64,000 nucleotides of DNA, from NCBI RefSeq assembly GCF_024714495.1, contig NZ_JAMZMJ010000010.1:1-64000 (forward strand), in the 5' to 3' direction. This stretch comes from Marinoscillum pacificum (GTDB lineage: Bacteria > Bacteroidota > Bacteroidia > Cytophagales > Cyclobacteriaceae). Of this stretch, positions 52,028-61,316 are shown one piece after another. The number at the start of each line of letters is the position of its first letter. Within the stretch, counting starts at the first letter, position 1. The position numbers and the translations under genes are program-made. The notes under the pieces were generated by a model. The model was given only the letters and a program-made list of their open reading frames with translations, searched no databases and was not told where the DNA came from.

Positions 52028-53770
52028 TTAATTGGAAAATTTAAGGGAGAATTCGGTACCGACACCTAGTTCACTAGAAACTTCGATAAACCCTCCTACT
52101 TTCTCGATTAACTCCTTACATATAATAAGGCCTAACCCAGAACCTTTTTCATTATTGGTACCGTTAGTTGTTTTATTTGTAGAAATATCAAAAAGTGTCT
52201 TCAACTTCTCGCTACTCATACCGACACCCGTATCCTTAATTTTGAGAATAGTTGCAGACTGCTCATGATCCAATCTAACCTGAACAGTACCTCCTTTTGG
52301 AGTGAACTTAATGGCATTCTGAATCAAATTCCTTAAAGTAATATCGACAAACCTCTCATCACTCTTGATGTAAGAATGTTTATCCACGTGATTCGCTAAT
52401 GCAATTCCTTTTTCAATAGCGAGTGGTTCTAGTAACCGGATACTTTGGTCAATTAACGACCCAACTTCAATTTCAGAAATATCAGGATCTGCATTTTCCA
52501 ATTGTGATCTAGACCATACCAGTAGATTATCCAGTAATGTAGCGCTATTAGAAAGTTGTGACTCCACACCTCCTAATGCTTCTTTTAATTCTTCTGAAAC
52601 ATCAAACTCATCGATGTAATAAAAGAATCCTCGCAGTGAACTGATTGGACTTCTCAAATCATGACTGATTACGGAAAATATCTTGTCTTTGGTATTGTTT
52701 GCTTTAACTAATTCAACCTTTTGATCTGCAATCTCTTCATTTTGTGACTTCAGCTTTTCATTATATCGGGTAATCTTTCGGTTGTGTCTAGTGATCAAAA
52801 GTGTTAGTATGACAAAAAAAGAAACAATTAAGACTCCAAAAATTATCCAAAATTGCTGACGGGCTTCCAACTTCTCACGCTCCACTTTTTCTTCATGAAC
52901 CCTCATATCTGAAAGCTGCTTATCCTTCTCTAACAATTGAAGCGCCAACTCACGCTTAGATAGTTTGCTGTTCAAGTATTGATTGATTGAATCCTTTTCA
53001 TCAATCTCTTCATACAACTCAAGCTGCTGTCTTAATGCTTCAATCTCCTGCTGAGCTTTTTCTATTTCAAGTAATTCTTTGGCTCCTTTTTCAACCTGAA
53101 GTTCCTGATTGATCTCTGCAATTTTTCTTTTGTTAATGTCTTCATGGAATGATCGATACAACTCGAAATACTTTAGAGATTTTTCTACGTCACCTTTCTT
53201 TTCATAAGTTTCAGAGAGCATCCCGTATACACTCCGCATTTGTTCTTCATCAAATAACTCCCGAGCTATGTCCAATGCTTCCATTAAATGATCAATGGAT
53301 TCATCATAACGCTCCAAATTATTTAAAACTACCGAGAGGTTTATAGATGCTGAGATGACTCCAATAGACTCTTTATTTGATTTTCTTGATGCGAGTGTTT
53401 TTGTAAAACTATCCAATGACTCATCAAACCTTTCCAAGTCTGCATAAAGCATTCCCAGATTGTTATGAATCATAGCGATACCATTTTCATTACCTACTTG
53501 TTCATTAAATGCTAATGACCTTTCGTAATAATCTGCCGCCGTAGCGTAATGATTATTATTCCAATAGACAAATGCCACTTGATTCAGAGCTTCGGAAGCT
53601 CCTCGCCAATCTTTGAGTTCTGATAAATATTCGTACTTCTCAAGACTTTTTATGACAATTCCAGAATCACTCTTGGATAAGGGGTGCTCCTGTGAGTATC
53701 CTATTAAAGGAATGATTAACAGAAATAGAAAGACTATCCGAATTAAAAAACGTTGTAAATGGGAATGCAT
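52028..53770 (-). CDS. TPR-containing sensor histidine kinase (copy A)
   Basis: A 580-residue kinase. Signal peptide (to about 26, LIGYSQ), periplasmic TPR repeats (about 60-215, RYDESIDHLMEALDIAREL and similar), a long coiled coil (about 215-305), one membrane helix (307-327), then HisKA with SVISHDLRSPISSL (phospho-acceptor His370) and HATPase with NLIQNAIKFTPKGG, DTGVGM and GSGLGLIICKELIEKVGG. It is a close paralogue of the gene upstream of it (53826-55556). No response regulator lies nearby, so its partner is encoded elsewhere. Confidence 0.93.
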   Translation of the reverse strand: MHSHLQRFLIRIVFLFLLIIPLIGYSQEHPLSKSDSGIVIKSLEKYEYLSELKDWRGASEALNQVAFVYWNNNHYATAADYYERSLAFNEQVGNENGIAMIHNNLGMLYADLERFDESLDSFTKTLASRKSNKESIGVISASINLSVVLNNLERYDESIDHLMEALDIARELFDEEQMRSVYGMLSETYEKKGDVEKSLKYFELYRSFHEDINKRKIAEINQELQVEKGAKELLEIEKAQQEIEALRQQLELYEEIDEKDSINQYLNSKLSKRELALQLLEKDKQLSDMRVHEEKVEREKLEARQQFWIIFGVLIVSFFVILTLLITRHNRKITRYNEKLKSQNEEIADQKVELVKANNTKDKIFSVISHDLRSPISSLRGFFYYIDEFDVSEELKEALGGVESQLSNSATLLDNLLVWSRSQLENADPDISEIEVGSLIDQSIRLLEPLAIEKGIALANHVDKHSYIKSDERFVDITLRNLIQNAIKFTPKGGTVQVRLDHEQSATILKIKDTGVGMSSEKLKTLFDISTNKTTNGTNNEKGSGLGLIICKELIEKVGGFIEVSSELGVGTEFSLKFSN

Positions 53771-53825
53771 GGATATTCAGTCTTCAAGACTTAAAACCTA
53801 AGTGTTGTTTGAATAAATTTACGTT

Positions 53826-55556
53826 CTACTTCTTGAATTTCAATGAGAATTCCGTTCCTTCACCTGGCTCACTCGAAACTTCAATATGACCACCTACTTT
53901 CTCAATTAATTCTTTACAGATAATCAATCCTAACCCAGAACCCTTTTCATTATTGGTACCGTCAGTTGTTTTGTTAGTAGTGATATCAAACAAAGTCTTC
54001 ACTTTTTCAGAAGTCATACCAACACCATTGTCAGATACTTTCAAGTAGGAAGCTTTTCCATTGTGAACCATATCTACTTTAACTGTACCACCCTTCGGGG
54101 TAAACTTAATCGCGTTTTGCATCAAGTTTCTTACCACAATGCTAACCATCTGAGGATCGCTGTTAATTTTATCCGATGATGCCACTGAATTATCCAAGGT
54201 TACTCCTTTAGAAGTAGCCATTTGTTGCAGCAACCTCATGTTATGATCAACAAGATCGGCCGGTGGGAATTCCTGAATTGTTGGCTCATCTGTTTCCAAT
54301 TGTGACCTTGACCAAACTAATAAGTTATCTAGCAAAGTGGCACTGTTGGTAAGCTGTGATTCTACGCTACTCAAGGCTGCCTTCAGATCATCAGGAATTT
54401 CGAATTCATCAATAGCCATGAAAAACCCTTGAAGGGATGTAATCGGACTTCTCAAATCATGAGAAATTACCGAGAACATTCTGTCCTTGGTATGGTTAGC
54501 TACTTCTAGTTCTTTGGTCTTTTTCTCTAGAGATTCGTTAATGGCAGCAAGTTTCTCATTATGCCTTTTGGTACGTTGCTGACCCATCCAAATCAGAACA
54601 GCAATAATTAAAACAGCGACAATTGTTACCAAAAGAATATTCCGTAGTTGCTTTTTTTGCACAGTCAAACGGTCATTTGCAAGCGCTTGATTTGCTGCTT
54701 TAGCTTCAGCTAATTCCTTTTCGTTCTCAAGAAGTTTACGACTCATCTCGGCCGCTGTAAGACTGGTATTCAAACTTTCGTTCAAAGAATCTCTCACCAG
54801 AATTTGTTCATCCTTCTCATACAATTCGAGTTTCTGCTTAAGAAGTTCATTCTCCTTTTGTGCTTTTTCCGCAATTAGGATTTGCTTTTGTAGCCTTTCT
54901 TCTTCTAGCTCGGTTTGTACATTGGCAATTTGCTCTCGATTAATCTTTTCATGGAACGTTTTGTATAACTCGAAATACTCCAACGATTTATCTACATCGC
55001 CCATTTTTTCATACGTTTCAGAGAGCATGCCATACACACTGCGCATACGTTCTTCATCGTAACTTTCTCTAGCCAAATCATTGGCTTCAGTTAAATATTC
55101 AATGGACTTGTTATAGCTACCAAGGTTGTTATGAACTACAGACAAATTAATCAATGCAGAAATGATCCCCTCTGTCTCTTTTTCTGATCTTCTAGCGGCG
55201 AGTGTTTCGGTGAATTTTTGAAGCGATTCGTTATACCTTCCCAAATCAGAATACAACATTCCTAAATTGTTGTTGATCATGGCAATGCCATTCTCATTTC
55301 CAATTCGCTTGTTGAAGGAAAGTGATAACTCGTAATAGGATGCGGCTTGAGCATAATGGTTGTTATTCCAATACACAAATGCAACATCATTTAAAGCTTC
55401 CGATGCTCCTCGGAGATCATTGTCCGCTTTAAGTCTTTCATATTTCGCAAGACTCTTCACTACAATACCAGAATCACTTCTGGACAGTGGATGTTCTTGC
55501 GCGTTAATAGTCAATGCCCAAAAAAGGCATGCAACCAAAACAGTTAGTCTAGCCAT
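53826..55556 (-). CDS. TPR-containing sensor histidine kinase (copy B)
   Basis: 576 residues from the ATG at 55556, which gives the signal peptide MARLTVLVACLFWALTINAQ; the frame extends to 55595. Same architecture as copy A: QEHPLSRSDSGIVVKSLAKYE at the mature start, TPR repeats, coiled coil, one membrane helix (about 305-325), HisKA SVISHDLRSPITSL (His366) and HATPase ending GSGLGLIICKELIEKVGGHIEVSSEPGEGTEFSLKF. The kinase parts of A and B are nearly identical while the coiled-coil part differs most, a pattern of tandem duplication followed by divergence. Confidence 0.93.
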   Translation of the reverse strand: MARLTVLVACLFWALTINAQEHPLSRSDSGIVVKSLAKYERLKADNDLRGASEALNDVAFVYWNNNHYAQAASYYELSLSFNKRIGNENGIAMINNNLGMLYSDLGRYNESLQKFTETLAARRSEKETEGIISALINLSVVHNNLGSYNKSIEYLTEANDLARESYDEERMRSVYGMLSETYEKMGDVDKSLEYFELYKTFHEKINREQIANVQTELEEERLQKQILIAEKAQKENELLKQKLELYEKDEQILVRDSLNESLNTSLTAAEMSRKLLENEKELAEAKAANQALANDRLTVQKKQLRNILLVTIVAVLIIAVLIWMGQQRTKRHNEKLAAINESLEKKTKELEVANHTKDRMFSVISHDLRSPITSLQGFFMAIDEFEIPDDLKAALSSVESQLTNSATLLDNLLVWSRSQLETDEPTIQEFPPADLVDHNMRLLQQMATSKGVTLDNSVASSDKINSDPQMVSIVVRNLMQNAIKFTPKGGTVKVDMVHNGKASYLKVSDNGVGMTSEKVKTLFDITTNKTTDGTNNEKGSGLGLIICKELIEKVGGHIEVSSEPGEGTEFSLKFKK

Positions 55557-55614
55557 AACGTGACTAATGTAATTAATTGCATGCCTAAACATCAAATTTT
55601 TTAGGTGAACTGGC

Positions 55615-58068
55615 CTATTTAGGGTCTAAAACTTGGTTTATCCTCTTTAATAAGTCTTCAAGATGATATTTTGACACGGTATCTGACTGTCTAGAAATAC
55701 CTCGTGACACTTCCGTTTTAAGTGACTTTAGAGTACCTAAAGCTAAAGAAGGAATGTCCGTAGTTCTTACATCTTCGTCTTCAGTATTCACCAACTCTTC
55801 CATCGTATCAACAAATGCCTTTTGAAGGTTTCTTCTGTAGGTATCTATTTTTTGACCAGATCTTAGCTCTGAATAAATTCCTTTGCGAAGGTCATCAAAC
55901 AATGCTGATGCAGTGTATGCATCCTTACCATTTAGCACCTCGTTTTCGATCATTCGCTTCAAACGGTCATCGTCCATCAATCGGCTTAATGTTCTTGTTT
56001 GCAATGACTTAATTCGATCAACAATACCGTCTTGTTCTATTCTACCCAATATTTGCGGATCAACGAGCCATTCTGGAGTAGCAAACAGTTGCTCATTAAA
56101 AAACTTAACTGCACGTTTTTGCTTGTCTAAACTCACATGTGTATAAACCAAACCTTCTTGTTCTGAAGTCTTGAAATTCTCATATACACCACCAACATTG
56201 GCAGCTACGTGTCCGAGGTATCTGTTATACTGACCAACAATGTTGTTATAAAGTTCTTGCAAGTCATCATAGTCTTTACCTTCCTCAGTTCCCCACTCGA
56301 TCAATTTATCTTTGATACGCTTCAGGTTTCTAATTCCAAGCTCTGATGCTATCATGCTATCATCCCCAAGGTCTTCAGTTTGAGCACTTGGATCAACTAC
56401 TCCACCTCTTTGTCTTCCATATCTATAAAGAGGATTACCTGCTTTCTCAAGAATCCAGGCATTCAAAGTAGTTTCCTCCTCTTCTGCGGATTCTACATTG
56501 GCAATTGGGTGGTAGCCATAGTAAATCGCCCAATCATCATACTCTCCAATACCAGGATAGAAACTTGTCACGCCATCTTCTGGCTGTGCTACATAGTTGA
56601 ATCGTGCATAATCCATAATGGATGGAGCCGTTCCGTGAGTAGCAGTAAATGAAGGAGATCTCAATGAATCAACAGGATACCCTACTGAAGATCCCATGTT
56701 GTGAGGCAAACCTAATGTATGTCCTACTTCGTGAGCCGCCACAAAACGGATCAACTCTCCCATAACCTCATCTTCAAACTTCACACCTCTTGCTGTTTCA
56801 TTAATTGCTGCGGTCTGTACGAAATACCAGTTTCTCAAAAGGTTCATCACATTGTGATACCAAAGAATATCACTTTCTAGAATTTCTCCTGTTCTTGGAT
56901 CATGAACATGAGGACCTTGAGCGTTTTGAATATCTGTAGCGATATATCTGATGACAGAATAACGTACATCTTCTGGACTCCAATCAGGATCCTCCTCTGG
57001 TGTTGGTGCATCTTTTGCGATGATCGCATTTTTCAAACCAGCTTTTTCGAATGAACGCTGCCAGTCTTCAACACCTCGCTTGATGAATGGTCTCCACTTT
57101 TCTGGTGTAGCTGGATCAATGTAATACACGATTGGTTTAACAGGCTCCACTGCCTCACCTCTATTGAAGGCATCCCAATCACTTGGCTCCAATCTCCAAC
57201 GAGTGATAAATCTATTTCTTGCAGCTCTTTGCTCATCCAATGAATAGTCTAGCTGACTTAACGAAAAATACCCAACTCGATCATCATGATTTCTTGGTAC
57301 CATCGGATCTGCAGGTAACAAAATAAAAGATTGGTTCATTCCGATAGATAAGGCACCAGTTAATTGATTGTCTGGAAGGTCAGATCCCTTATAGGTTAAT
57401 ACGTGTCTTACTTCTACATTTTCTGGAAATGCTTTCACCCAGTCAATCATTGATCTACTTTTATCAACAGAAGAAACTTTAAAGCTCTTTCTCTGATAGT
57501 CATACAACGCACCAATCATTGGCACATCAGTAGTAAAGAAGTCTTCTATATTGATCACATAAGAAGCAGAGTCTTTTCCTTGTGCTTCAATTTTGAACGA
57601 ATGAATAACAGGCTCGAAATTGTTATTCACAACAGACTTGTAAATTGGATCTTCTTCGCTCGCCACTGAATTGTAGCTCACAGATCTGATAATAATGTTA
57701 TTGTCCTTTTTCTGGAAACGAATTACTTGCTGTGGTCTGGACTTCATACCAGCTCCACCAAAATTTAATCCTTTTACGTGACCTGAAATTCTAGACACTA
57801 CAAGAATTTCCTTTTCTAAAATATCTGTAGGCAATTCGAAGTAATACTTATCATCAACCTTATGGAAGGTGAATAGACCTTCATCCGATTCTGCTTTATC
57901 AGTAATTACTTCTGAATAAGGTTTGTAAGGACCTTTTTCTTTCTTTTTAGGTTGCTCAGCAGCAGCTTTTTTCTTCTTTTTCCCGAAGAGCTGCGCATGA
58001 GAAGGTGTGGTCACAATCGAGAAAGCCAGGATGGCCATCAACCCAATTGCTTTGGTGTTTACTCTCAT
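55615..58068 (-). CDS. Secreted zinc-dependent metalloprotease (DUF5117/DUF4953 type)
   Basis: 817 residues from the ATG at 58068 (signal peptide MRVNTKAIGLMAILAFSIVTTPSHAQ); a longer frame to 58116 lacks such a start. A basic linker (LFGKKKKKAAAEQPKKKEKG) precedes DUF5118/DUF5117-like beta domains (about 45-310) and the protease domain with HEVGHTLGLPHN (zinc ligands His446, His450, His456, catalytic Glu447). The family is common in Bacteroidota and degrades extracellular or periplasmic proteins; substrate unknown. Single-gene unit. Confidence 0.92.
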   Translation of the reverse strand: MRVNTKAIGLMAILAFSIVTTPSHAQLFGKKKKKAAAEQPKKKEKGPYKPYSEVITDKAESDEGLFTFHKVDDKYYFELPTDILEKEILVVSRISGHVKGLNFGGAGMKSRPQQVIRFQKKDNNIIIRSVSYNSVASEEDPIYKSVVNNNFEPVIHSFKIEAQGKDSASYVINIEDFFTTDVPMIGALYDYQRKSFKVSSVDKSRSMIDWVKAFPENVEVRHVLTYKGSDLPDNQLTGALSIGMNQSFILLPADPMVPRNHDDRVGYFSLSQLDYSLDEQRAARNRFITRWRLEPSDWDAFNRGEAVEPVKPIVYYIDPATPEKWRPFIKRGVEDWQRSFEKAGLKNAIIAKDAPTPEEDPDWSPEDVRYSVIRYIATDIQNAQGPHVHDPRTGEILESDILWYHNVMNLLRNWYFVQTAAINETARGVKFEDEVMGELIRFVAAHEVGHTLGLPHNMGSSVGYPVDSLRSPSFTATHGTAPSIMDYARFNYVAQPEDGVTSFYPGIGEYDDWAIYYGYHPIANVESAEEEETTLNAWILEKAGNPLYRYGRQRGGVVDPSAQTEDLGDDSMIASELGIRNLKRIKDKLIEWGTEEGKDYDDLQELYNNIVGQYNRYLGHVAANVGGVYENFKTSEQEGLVYTHVSLDKQKRAVKFFNEQLFATPEWLVDPQILGRIEQDGIVDRIKSLQTRTLSRLMDDDRLKRMIENEVLNGKDAYTASALFDDLRKGIYSELRSGQKIDTYRRNLQKAFVDTMEELVNTEDEDVRTTDIPSLALGTLKSLKTEVSRGISRQSDTVSKYHLEDLLKRINQVLDPK

Positions 58069-58195
58069 TCTATCCTCTATTATAGTTTTTACTTGCCAAC
58101 TAAAGTATAACAGCAAATTTTTAATAGCGGATCAAAATCCACAGACGGCCGATAACTCTTTTAAACTCATCGAAAATGACCTATGTAGCTCCGAG

Positions 58196-58211
58196 GTTGA
58201 CTTAAGTCAAC
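58196..58211. promoter_or_regulatory. Crp/Fnr-family-like operator
   Basis: GTTGACTTAAGTCAAC is a perfect 16-bp palindrome of the TTGAC-N4-GTCAA type bound by Crp/Fnr-family regulators. Its centre lies about 86 bp upstream of the ATG at 58290 and about 135 bp from the divergent metalloprotease start. Confidence 0.5.
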
Positions 58212-58289
58212 GATTTGAGTCACCTATGTTACAGTTGCCTGTTCGTATGATATAGACATTTGCTTTCTCACAATAAGGGGAAAATTAGC

Positions 58290-59963
58290 ATGAGAAAACC
58301 AAGAATCATCATCATAGGAGGCCTTTCTGCTGGACCATCAGCCGCAGCAAAAGCAAGACGAGTAAATGAAAACGCTGAAATTATTCTGTTTGAAAAAACG
58401 GCTCACATAAGTTACGCTACTTGTGGTATTCCATATGCGCTTTCTGGTAAGATCCAGTCTCGAGACAAATTAATCGTAGTTCAACCGGATCAATTAGTGA
58501 AACGATTTGACATAGATCTTCATTTGAATGAGCCTGTCACAGACATTGATCCGAATGCTCACATGGTTTATACCCACAAAGGTGCTTATCAATATGACAA
58601 ACTAATCTTCGCTACTGGTGGACGAGCCATTTTACCTCATATTGAAGGAATAGAGGAATACAATAATTGGGCTCACGCTAAAACACTGGAAGATTTTGAT
58701 AAGATCATGAAACAAGATGTGGTCGCTAAATCGGATCATATCACCATCATAGGCGCAGGATTGATCGGATTAGAAAATGCTGAAAACCTGGTGAAAATCG
58801 GCAAAAAAGTAACTGTAATTGAGTTAGGAGATCACGTACTAGCTAATTGGGATGCCAAGTTTGCTACTATGGCAGAGAAAGTGTTAATAGATAACGGAAT
58901 TGACCTTCGATTGAAAACGAGTGTTGTTGGTGTAGATGCTACGACCAATGAATTGATTCTGAACACAGGTGAACGACTATATACTGATTATACGCTAATA
59001 GGAATAAGTATCCGTCCTAACACAGAAATGCTTACTAGCAAAGGAGCTGAACACTTACCTAATGGCGCGCTTATTGTCAATGAGAAAATGGAAACTTCCA
59101 TTGAAGACGTTTATGCTGCAGGAGACTGTGCCAGTATTCCTCATAAACTAACTGGAGAATCTGGCTGGTTCCCAATGGGCACGCATTCCAACAAAGGCGG
59201 AAGAACAGCAGGAGCCAATGCAGTAGGCGGTGAAAGTGCTTTTGATGGAGGTTATGGAACTGCCATTATGAAATTGTTTGATTTCACCATCGCCAGAACT
59301 GGAATGGGACCCAAAGAGCTCAAGCGAAAAGGTATCAATTTTAAGTCTTCATTTTCCATTTCCGGAACGACACCTGGCTTTTATCCAGATCAGAAAGACT
59401 TATTCCTGGAAATCTATTTTGATCCAGAAACTAAAGTATTGCTAGGCGCTGAACTTATGGGTGAGCGAGGAGTAGATAAGCGAGTAGATGTACTCTCTAC
59501 CGCGATTTATGCCAAACTAACTATTGATGACCTTCCAAAATTGGATTTAGCCTATGCTCCTCCATTCTCTCCTGCGAAAGACCCTGTAATCGTAGCAGGT
59601 TTTGTAGCAGGGAATTCCATAACTGAAGGCTATCAAGAAGTTTCTGTTACCGAAGCAGATGAAATTTTCTCCAACCCTAATATTTCTAACTACATCATAT
59701 TGGACGTGAGAAATCCTTCTGAAATTCACAAAAATGGCTTGATTGAAGACTCCATCAATATTCCACTAGATGACTTGAGAGATCGGTTAAGCGAATTGAA
59801 TAAGCACAAACACATATTCGTGTATTGTGCGAAAGGGCTGAGAGGCTACCTATCAAGTCTTATATTGCTACATCATGGCTTTGAAAATGTGAGCAATATT
59901 GGAGGTGGCTTCACTGCCTGGGATAAAATTATTCAGAAGTCCGTTTCCCTCGAACTAGATTGA
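58290..59963 (+). CDS. CoA-disulfide reductase-like FAD oxidoreductase fused to a rhodanese domain
   Basis: 557 residues from the ATG at 58290 (a 10-codon extension to 58260 is unlikely). FAD-binding GGLSAGPSAAAKARR near the N-terminus, the single redox-active Cys45 in SYATCGIPYALSG, NAD(P)H-binding IIGAGLIGLENAENL, and EDVYAAGDCA mark the CoADR/NADH oxidase family; the dimerisation domain follows. Residues about 465-557 are a rhodanese domain with active Cys513 in FVYCAKGLRG. CoADR-rhodanese fusions handle CoA persulfides or polysulfide sulfur. The upstream Crp/Fnr-like palindrome suggests redox or oxygen control. It is monocistronic. Confidence 0.92.
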   Translation: MRKPRIIIIGGLSAGPSAAAKARRVNENAEIILFEKTAHISYATCGIPYALSGKIQSRDKLIVVQPDQLVKRFDIDLHLNEPVTDIDPNAHMVYTHKGAYQYDKLIFATGGRAILPHIEGIEEYNNWAHAKTLEDFDKIMKQDVVAKSDHITIIGAGLIGLENAENLVKIGKKVTVIELGDHVLANWDAKFATMAEKVLIDNGIDLRLKTSVVGVDATTNELILNTGERLYTDYTLIGISIRPNTEMLTSKGAEHLPNGALIVNEKMETSIEDVYAAGDCASIPHKLTGESGWFPMGTHSNKGGRTAGANAVGGESAFDGGYGTAIMKLFDFTIARTGMGPKELKRKGINFKSSFSISGTTPGFYPDQKDLFLEIYFDPETKVLLGAELMGERGVDKRVDVLSTAIYAKLTIDDLPKLDLAYAPPFSPAKDPVIVAGFVAGNSITEGYQEVSVTEADEIFSNPNISNYIILDVRNPSEIHKNGLIEDSINIPLDDLRDRLSELNKHKHIFVYCAKGLRGYLSSLILLHHGFENVSNIGGGFTAWDKIIQKSVSLELD

Positions 59964-59970
59964 TTCAACA

Positions 59971-60099
59971 GAGGCTGTCTCAAAAACTGTCATTTCGACT
60001 TAGGAGAAATCTTTCTCAAACATTAGAATAATAAAATCGAAAAAATGAGATTTCCGATTACCTCTAAATGACCATTAAAAGATCCTTTTGAGACAGTTT
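59971..60099. mobile_element. MITE-like inverted-repeat element
   Basis: CTGTCTCAAAA (59975-59985) and TTTTGAGACAG (60086-60096) are perfect terminal inverted repeats of a 122-bp non-coding segment between the convergent rhodanese-fusion and phosphatase genes. The interior contains CATTTCGACTTAGGAGAAA, of a kind that recurs in Bacteroidota intergenic repeats as far as I recall. No transposase lies nearby. It could also act as a bidirectional hairpin terminator. Confidence 0.5.
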
Positions 60100-60103
60100 C
60101 ATT

Positions 60104-61186
60104 TTACTTCTTAAAGACTGAAGGTATTGACTCTCCTGCTTTTGATTGATTGTATGAAACACCCAGAGCCTCTGCAACTGTAGCAGCAACTTGATTTTGA
60201 TAGAGCTGAGCGTTTGTTTTTACCTCACCTAAAGCCGGCACATTAGGCCCCATAGCCATGAACCAAATCTGACTGGATTCTGGCGTGCCTTCTCCATGAT
60301 ATCGCCACGCATCTTTTGGCACCGTTCCTCTGCCATGATCTGTGGTTATGATTAACGTCGTTTGATCTTTATAAAACGGATCACTTTGGACATAGGCCCA
60401 GAGCTTAGCGATGTAGTCATCAGTTTGCCTGGCGGATTTTAAATAATGATCGTATTTACCATCATGAGCATAATCATCGGTCTCACCATAGGCGATGTAC
60501 ATCAACTTTGGCTTTTTACTCTTCAAACATTCCATCGCATAATGATGTGTGAAGACATCTAAACGAACATTGCCCCATGGACCAATTACTTCATCCTGGA
60601 GTTCATTCAAGAATCGTTCTCTTTCAGTAAGACTCTCATTTGCCTTTTCAAATCCAGCATTCACTGGCACTCCTGATCGTTCTTCATTGATGATAAACGG
60701 AAACACATCCCAGGAACCAAAAGCAAACACCTTATTTTCAAATCCGTTCTGTTTATTCACATATTCTAGCAGCGTTTCATTTGGGTTGAGGATTTTATCG
60801 TTGCTTCGAATGTTTTCATCATCTGCAAAACCTGTCAATATTTCATTATAGCCCGGATATGAGAAACGCATTTGATTGCTACAATCCACTTTATTGCCAA
60901 GTTCACGATTCCCGTAAATCTGACCTTGTTCAACCAAAGTTGACCAAACGAACGGCATCAGAATTTCTCGACGTTGCAGCGGATCGTTCGTCCAAAACTC
61001 TTTAGCTAAATCATCTAGATGCTCCGTGTATCCAGAATCACCCACCAATGATGAATCAGCTCCTGTGAATAATTCTTGCCACCTCAAACCATCTAATGTA
61101 ATCCAAATGACTTTGGGTGATTTCTTCTGCGCAAAGACTTGCAACGAAAGCAATAAGAAGAATCCAAGCGTAAGTTTTTTAATCAT
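60104..61186 (-). CDS. Alkaline-phosphatase-superfamily hydrolase (secreted)
   Basis: A 360-residue protein with signal peptide MIKKLTLGFFLLLSLQVFAQ. Metal-site motifs of the alkaline phosphatase/nucleotide pyrophosphatase fold are present: PKVIWITLDGLRWQELF (first Asp), AYGETDDYAHDG, LIITTDHGRGTVPKDAWRYHGEG (Asp-His and His). The nucleophile region is GADSSL or SNQMRFSYPGYNEI; I favour the latter because SYPGYNE is family-like. Substrate unknown (phosphoester, sulfate ester or phosphonate). Single gene. Confidence 0.87.
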   Translation of the reverse strand: MIKKLTLGFFLLLSLQVFAQKKSPKVIWITLDGLRWQELFTGADSSLVGDSGYTEHLDDLAKEFWTNDPLQRREILMPFVWSTLVEQGQIYGNRELGNKVDCSNQMRFSYPGYNEILTGFADDENIRSNDKILNPNETLLEYVNKQNGFENKVFAFGSWDVFPFIINEERSGVPVNAGFEKANESLTERERFLNELQDEVIGPWGNVRLDVFTHHYAMECLKSKKPKLMYIAYGETDDYAHDGKYDHYLKSARQTDDYIAKLWAYVQSDPFYKDQTTLIITTDHGRGTVPKDAWRYHGEGTPESSQIWFMAMGPNVPALGEVKTNAQLYQNQVAATVAEALGVSYNQSKAGESIPSVFKK

Positions 61187-61209
61187 GGCAAGCGAGTAGA
61201 GTTAAGGTC

Positions 61210-61253
61210 AAAAAAAATGCTATCACTGACTAATAGAAGTCAATAATAGCATT
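61210..61253 (-). terminator. Terminator of lpdA
   Basis: AATGCTAT (61216-61223) and ATAGCATT (61246-61253) pair, with an inner TGAC/GTCA stem, and on the minus strand the hairpin is followed by eight Ts. Confidence 0.75.
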
Positions 61254-61316
61254 CTTTAAGTTTATTATTATCAATTGAGGTGTTAGGATATCATTATTAT
61301 CCGTTGTTCCTCAACA

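Noticed and set aside
58007-58255. 82-codon open frame on the plus strand between metalloprotease and CoADR genes
   Set aside because: It overlaps the start of the metalloprotease gene in antisense and has no coherent composition after the first 30 codons. The region holds promoter elements instead.
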